Shown here: positions 59,219-64,000 of the stretch, one piece after another | Layout of the letters: every line of letters begins with the position of its first letter | Position numbering within the stretch: position 1 is the stretch's first letter | NCBI RefSeq assembly: GCF_042453785.1 | Contig: NC_091668.1 | Coordinates: forward strand, 2,868,501-2,932,500 | Length of the DNA: 64,000 nucleotides | Direction: 5' to 3' | Source: Malus domestica | Lineage: Eukaryota; Streptophyta; Magnoliopsida; Rosales; Rosaceae | Made by a program: the position numbers and the translations under genes | The notes under the pieces: generated by a model | Told to the model about the DNA's origin: nothing | The model's database searches: none | What the model saw: the letters and a program-made list of their open reading frames with translations, nothing else

Positions 59219-61796
59219 TGTTGACCCTAAAAACTACCAAGCCTATATGGCGCTGTTTAGGCCCAAAATAAAGTTTGGGCAGAGTAGAGAATCATTCTCG
59301 GCCCGGAAGGCCTTGCGGCATGGATCGTTCAGTACGTGGGCCTCCAAACCTAGGTCGGCTAGGTCAGGACGTAGGATAAGTCAAGTCCTGGTGCAATAAG
59401 GAGTCTCGGCAGGATTAATAACCCGAGAGCGAATCCGACTCAATAAAGGACTAGGTTCACAGTCATAATGAAAGTAGGATTGGTCGAGTCAGTGTTTGAT
59501 TTGGGAGAAGAAGTCCTAGTCCGAATGGGGTTTTAACTCGACCTTGGGGGGAGCCGTTGCTATAAATAGAAGAGGTCGTGCATCATTCGAGCCCCCTACA
59601 ATTCAACACAAAACTGCCCTGCGCAAGCTTTCTCAACAACTTTGAGATTTTTTCTTTTCTTTTCTCGCTGACACATCTTCCGTTGGCATCAACAGCACTG
59701 TGGAAGCAACCGGTGATATCTTAAGTCGACATAGATAGCTCTGTCATCGTAGAATCAGTCGGTCTCGCAGTATCTTCTGTTGGCATTAACAGCACTGCGG
59801 CGAGGACGGTTGGTTACCTATCCAAGTCTCGATCGAGAAGGATTTCCGGATCCTTATTGATTGAGGTCATCTCATTAGCCTCCTCGACGAAGTGAGGTGT
59901 TACAGTATATCGAGCTCGGTGCATTGCACGTCGAGTTATTTTATGATTGGGTATTCCCAAGTGGGATTTAGAGTTCGGCATTCGGACGGCCGAACCACGT
60001 TCACCATTAAAACTTATATTTGCTTTGAGTATTTGTGCCCTTACACTTTGGTGTCGATTCAGCGTGAGTTTGCTCTGACGAATAACATCACTGTGACTGA
60101 ATCCGACGTCGACGACTCGTGAACTTCGTAAGAATAGTAACCTTGTCTTCAGGTTCAAGAACCCAAGAGGCCGAGACGAGTTCCTTCCTCGATCGCAATC
60201 GCAAGACACAGGAGTTAGTCGCGCACCCAACGCAACATCAACAAATTTACTCCTCGGCCAAGCTCGGCTGACGAGTTGGCACGCCCGCATTCACCGAAGG
60301 ACGTAGTTAGCTTATAGATTACTCGGCCTGCGCGCCACGTAGGCTTGGTAGTTTCTAGGGTCAACAGGCGCGCATGCTGAGTAATCTATGAGCTAACTAC
60401 GTTATTCGGTTGAATGCGGGGCGTGCCAACTCGTCGACCGAGCTCGGCCGAGGAGTAAAATTTGTTGATGTTGCGTTGAGTGCGCGACTGACTTCTGCGT
60501 CTTGATATTGCGATCGAGGAAGGAACACGTCTCGGCCTCTTAGGTTCTTGAACCTGAAGACAAGACTACTATTCTTACAAAGCTCACAAATTGTCGTTGT
60601 CGGATTCGGCCACAGTGATGGTATTCGTCAGAGTAAACTCTCGCCGAATCGACACCAAAGTGTAAGGGCACAAATACTCAAAGCAGATATGTGTCTTAAC
60701 AATAAACATGGTTCGGCTGTCGGAATGCCGAACTCTAAATCCCACTCGAGAGTATCCAATCATAAACCAACTCGGCTTGCAATGTGCCGAGCCTAATAAA
60801 CTGTAACACCTCACCTCGCCGAGAAGGCTAATGAGATGACCTCGACCAATAAGGATTTAGAAATCCTTCTCGACCGAGACTTAGATAGGCAACCAACCGT
60901 CCTCGCCGCAGTGCTGTTGATGCCAATGGAAGATGTTGCGAGATCGGCTGATTCTACGGCGACAGAGCTGTCTATGCCGACTGAAGATATCACTGGTTGC
61001 TTTCACAGTGCTGTTGATGCCAACGGAAGATGTGTCAGCGAAAAGAGAAAATAAAAAATCTCAAGTTGTTGAGAGAGTTTGCGCATGGCAGTTACGTATT
61101 GAATTGGAGGAGCCTTTACTTGCTGCAACTGCCTCTGTATTTATAATTCACCAGTAGCCCTAAGATTGCCGTCGTAAGTTGCAAAATAATAGGAATTTTC
61201 TCTTTCAAATATGCATGATCCCGTTTGGTGTGGCCTGGATGATTTTGTAGAAACCAACTGAAACTCAACTCTCAAAAGCCTACACCTACTTAAAGTTCTT
61301 ATTGTTCCAAATATCCATGCTGAATGAATCTAGCTCCATAAAGAAAACATAAAATGGCCCAACATACAAAAGCATATACCAATATGCTAAATGATTTAGT
61401 ATAAAATACCCATTGTTAATTGTTAGCAAGGCAGTTGCTGCCATCTTATCACCAACACGTGTAGACTCATTTTCAAAACACATCACCTATTTTTACTTCA
61501 CCCTTATCACATGCATGCATATCTGTTGAGCAAAACCAATCCAAACCAGATCCATACGCCAAACATCCAAATCATTTTGGATTGTGCTGCTTGTTTCCAG
61601 CTTAGGGATACATTTTCCCTCTTTCATAAGAAGATGTTGAGATAAATTATTAAAAGATAATTATGATAAAAACGATAACTTTAAAAGTCATTATCTTTTA
61701 ATAATGACCTTTATTTTTTTGATCCAACAGTCGGGAGCTATGTTCACTCAACGGCCTTGATTTCACAGGCCGATAGTGTAAATTTGGGTCCAAACA
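59219..61796 (-). mobile_element. Family 1 solo LTR, reverse orientation, TSD AAGAT, split by a nested LTR
   Basis: Begins TGTTGACCCTAAAAACTACC and ends GGGTCCAAACA. AAGAT flanks it at 59214-59218 and 61797-61801. Removing the nested forward LTR (59254-60366) and one GGCGC copy leaves a single reverse LTR of about 1.46 kb, somewhat longer than its relatives. No internal region. Confidence 0.9.
59254..60366 (+). mobile_element. Family 1 solo LTR nested in the reverse LTR, TSD GGCGC
   Basis: 1113 bp from TGTTTAGGCCC to GGGTCAACA, flanked by GGCGC at 59249-59253 and 60367-60371. TATAAATA lies at 59561-59568. It resembles the solo LTR at 7647-8754 most closely, and both share TTGGCATCAACAGCACTG motifs. 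Confidence 0.93.
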
Positions 61797-61801
61797 AAGA
61801 T

Positions 61802-61960
61802 ATAGTTAGTATTTAGTTTAAGAAATATTGTTCAGTTTAAGAAGTAGTCAATGTTTTGTTTAAGAAATAGTGTTCAGTTTAAGAAGTAGTCAATGTTCTG
61901 TTTAAAAAGTAGTCAATGTTCTGTTTAAGAAATAGTGACAATATTAATGTTCATATAACT
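61802..61960 (+). repeat. Degenerate short tandem array, right part
   Basis: Continues the 58880-59218 array with GTTCAGTTTAAGAAGTAGTC and AATGTTCTGTTTAAGAAATA units. Confidence 0.8.
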
Positions 61961-62583
61961 GAATAATGAAAATTTTCTTTATTTTTGATCTTGTAATATT
62001 ATTACTTAGTTTGTTCTAAAACAATTGAAAGAATAGTCAAATAATAAAATAAAAATAAGAAATAAAATTGTTTGTGGAGTGAGGTGAAAGGAGAGAGAAG
62101 AGTGGGGAGAGGTTAAAAAAAAAAAAGATGATGTGGATGGGTGAGGTGAAGGGAAAGAGAAAAATTGATGGGAATATATGAATGAGGGAGAGAGAGAGAG
62201 AGAAAGAGATTGATCGGTTAAGTGAGAAAAAGAGTGTATGTGTGTGATGTGATGCGCGGTTCCGCGTGTTGATGCATGTTTTTTATTTTTATGTAAACTT
62301 TTTGTCATTTTCATTAAAATTTGAACATTTTTTTATATTAAAGTTTAAACCTTTTTTATTAAATAAAGTTAGTCGATAATTTTTAGTTAATTAAAAGTTT
62401 TGAGAAGCCATTTTCATTAAAACTCCCTAGTAAATAATGAGATGAAGAGCTCAACCCCTCTTCCTCCCTTCATTTTCCTATTCCTACCCCAACCCGAATT
62501 CTCCCTTCCCCCTTCTCACTCTTTTCTCCGATTTATCTCGCCTTTGTCCCCTCCACACACACACCCCCCCCCATCCAAAAAAA
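61961..62583. other. Intergenic with GA- and C-rich simple sequence
   Basis: GAGAGAGAGAGAGAAAGAG near 62190 and a CACACACACCCCCCCCC run near 62560. No gene. Confidence 0.5.
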
Positions 62584-62737
62584 AGGGAACTTTAACGAAA
62601 AGCTTTCAGTACTGTTCACTTTAACGAAAAACCACATTTTTACACTAAAAAGTCAATCCTGCTACTATTTACTTTACCTTTTATTTTGTCTTTACCATTA
62701 AAACTCAAAATTTTCAAACCCTTTTCATTAGTTTTTC
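62584..62737 (+). mobile_element. Short MITE, GGGAACTTTAACGAAAAGC family, copy 3
   Basis: Near-identical to 6162-6315 over its full length (GGGAACTTTAACGAAAAGCT, ACACTAAAAAGTCAATCCTG, CCCTTTTCATTAGTTTTTC). Confidence 0.8.
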
Positions 62738-64000
62738 TAAAAAAAAAAACTCTCAAAAAACTCTTTCCATCCCTTTTTCTCTTTCTAATTTTCAATTGCA
62801 ATAGAAAATGTGGTTAGAATTTTCAATTTTAATGTTATTGTGTTGAATATAATTAAATTTGGGCGGGGAGATAGATAGAGAGACAGGAATAAAAGGGAGG
62901 AAGAAAACAAGGGCAGCATATGTAAGAAAAAGAGGTGCCACCAGCGCAGGTTGTGCCTGATTTATTGCGATGGCTGGGGTGGGTGGCGTTATTTTTATTT
63001 TTTCATTCTTTTTGTTTTTACTTTTTTTTGGTTGTTGTTGAGTTTTTCAGTCTTTTTGTTTTCACTTTTTACATCTTAAGCTAGTAGGGATAGTTAGGGA
63101 ATAATGGTGGGTTGGAAGATAGTTAGATTTTTTTGTAAATTTTAGGGTGGGTGAAATTATAATGTGGGTGGGAAAATAAGATAATGAGGTGGGCCTAGTA
63201 TCACTCTTTTTTTTATACGAGCGATAGTGGGGGAAGGGGAGTTGGATTCTCGTATGCAAGGATGTATATTTTGACCAACTGAGTTGCATGTCATTTGCTA
63301 TCATAACAGAACCACGAGTATTTTAATGATCTTATATAACCCGAATAACTTACTCATTTTGTAAAGTCATCTCCAACCTAAGGAGCTAAACATAGCCCTG
63401 TCTAGAATTATAGGCCTGCAAAAAAATATTTTTAAATGAATATTGTCAGGCCATATTCATATACCATCTCCAACCGAATTTTAAGTTTGTAATAATTTTT
63501 CGAACATTCTATCCATTTAATGTCTCCTTTAAGCCTTTGTCAAGGCTTGATGCCATTTGTTCAACCTCGGTTAAAGTTGTTTTTCCATTAGGGGACTCAC
63601 ATTATTTTTCGAACATACTAGTCCAAGGCCTTCACTTGATTGACAAATACCCTTGACACTATCTTCAGAGATCTACCTATAAGCCCTGGAAAGAGCTTCA
63701 TCTTCTTTTGGGTCCAACCTTTTCCTTTGGTTGAAAATGTAACCATTTAAAAAAATAATGGAAGATGTAAGCTAGAAATTCTAGTCATTTATGCAGCTAT
63801 CAATGGATGATGGAAAAACCAGCTAGCTCGGATGCTAAGAAACAACGTAAGAGAAAACGTCTTGACAAACAGTTATTTCAGACCTACGTTAAAAGCTTTC
63901 GACATAAACAGAAATTCAGACTCGTGTAGAGGAATTGATCCGAAAAGGTGTTACAACACTAAGGTGCTCTTAGCTCCTGATCATTGGCACTTAGTACGAA
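62738..64000. other. Right end of window, nothing recognised
   Basis: AT-rich sequence with no supported gene. The CATCTCCAACC motif at 63367 and its echo at 63468 resemble MITE termini, but no matching inverse end was located. Confidence 0.35.

Noticed and set aside
62006..62314. 102-residue Ser/His-rich minus-strand ORF
   Set aside because: Driven by GA-rich simple sequence; no domain or homologue recognised.

Overview
The window is nuclear DNA of a dicot plant. Introns are GT-AG, genes are spread over several kilobases, and the space between them is filled with MITEs, LTR retrotransposons and fossil insertions. Gene content and repeat style suggest a woody rosid, most likely Rosaceae (apple/pear group). 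That placement is an inference and was not tested by any search.

Layout. (1) 1-2600: the 3' part of a minus-strand gene whose exons encode an AATF/Bfr2 (ribosome biogenesis) domain. Its upstream introns hold a hAT-like MITE, a Pack-MULE-like element carrying a captured piece of a mechanosensitive channel (MSL) gene, and a small Mutator-type MITE. (2) 7.6-16.2 kb: mobile-element territory, with a solo LTR, several MITEs and a broken PIF/Harbinger element with a five-copy CACGTG tandem repeat. (3) 16.2-48.5 kb: a tandem serpin array mixed with a duplicated nucleobase-ascorbate transporter (NAT). The order is serpin 1 (19.3 kb), serpin 2 (22.7 kb), NAT copy A (truncated, 28.0 kb), a truncated Copia element with a non-autonomous LTR element inside it, serpin 3 (34.8 kb), serpin 4 (37.4-42.1 kb, frameshifted, with a 3.5 kb intron), and NAT copy B (intact, 14 exons, 44.7-48.5 kb). 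Shared flanks show that a serpin+NAT block was duplicated. (4) 48.6-52.0 kb: a knot of one LTR family in both orientations. (5) 54.0-57.2 kb: a five-exon ADR1-like helper NLR (RPW8-NB-LRR) on the minus strand. (6) 57.4-64 kb: MITEs, NTF2 pseudogene fragments, a short tandem array and a pair of nested LTRs.

Functionally, the intact genes are three serpins that differ at the reactive-centre loop, one NAT transporter and one helper NLR. Serpins and the NLR both relate to proteolysis, cell death and defence. Nothing here suggests a common operon-like pathway; the clustering comes from tandem and segmental duplication.

The most notable observations are two separate captures of host gene fragments by DNA transposons (MSL and DRP1 dynamin), diversification of the serpin reactive site, a 969-bp foldback element whose empty site survives in the duplicated paralogue, a substitution in the NAT signature motif, and a set of LTR insertions whose target duplications can be read directly.
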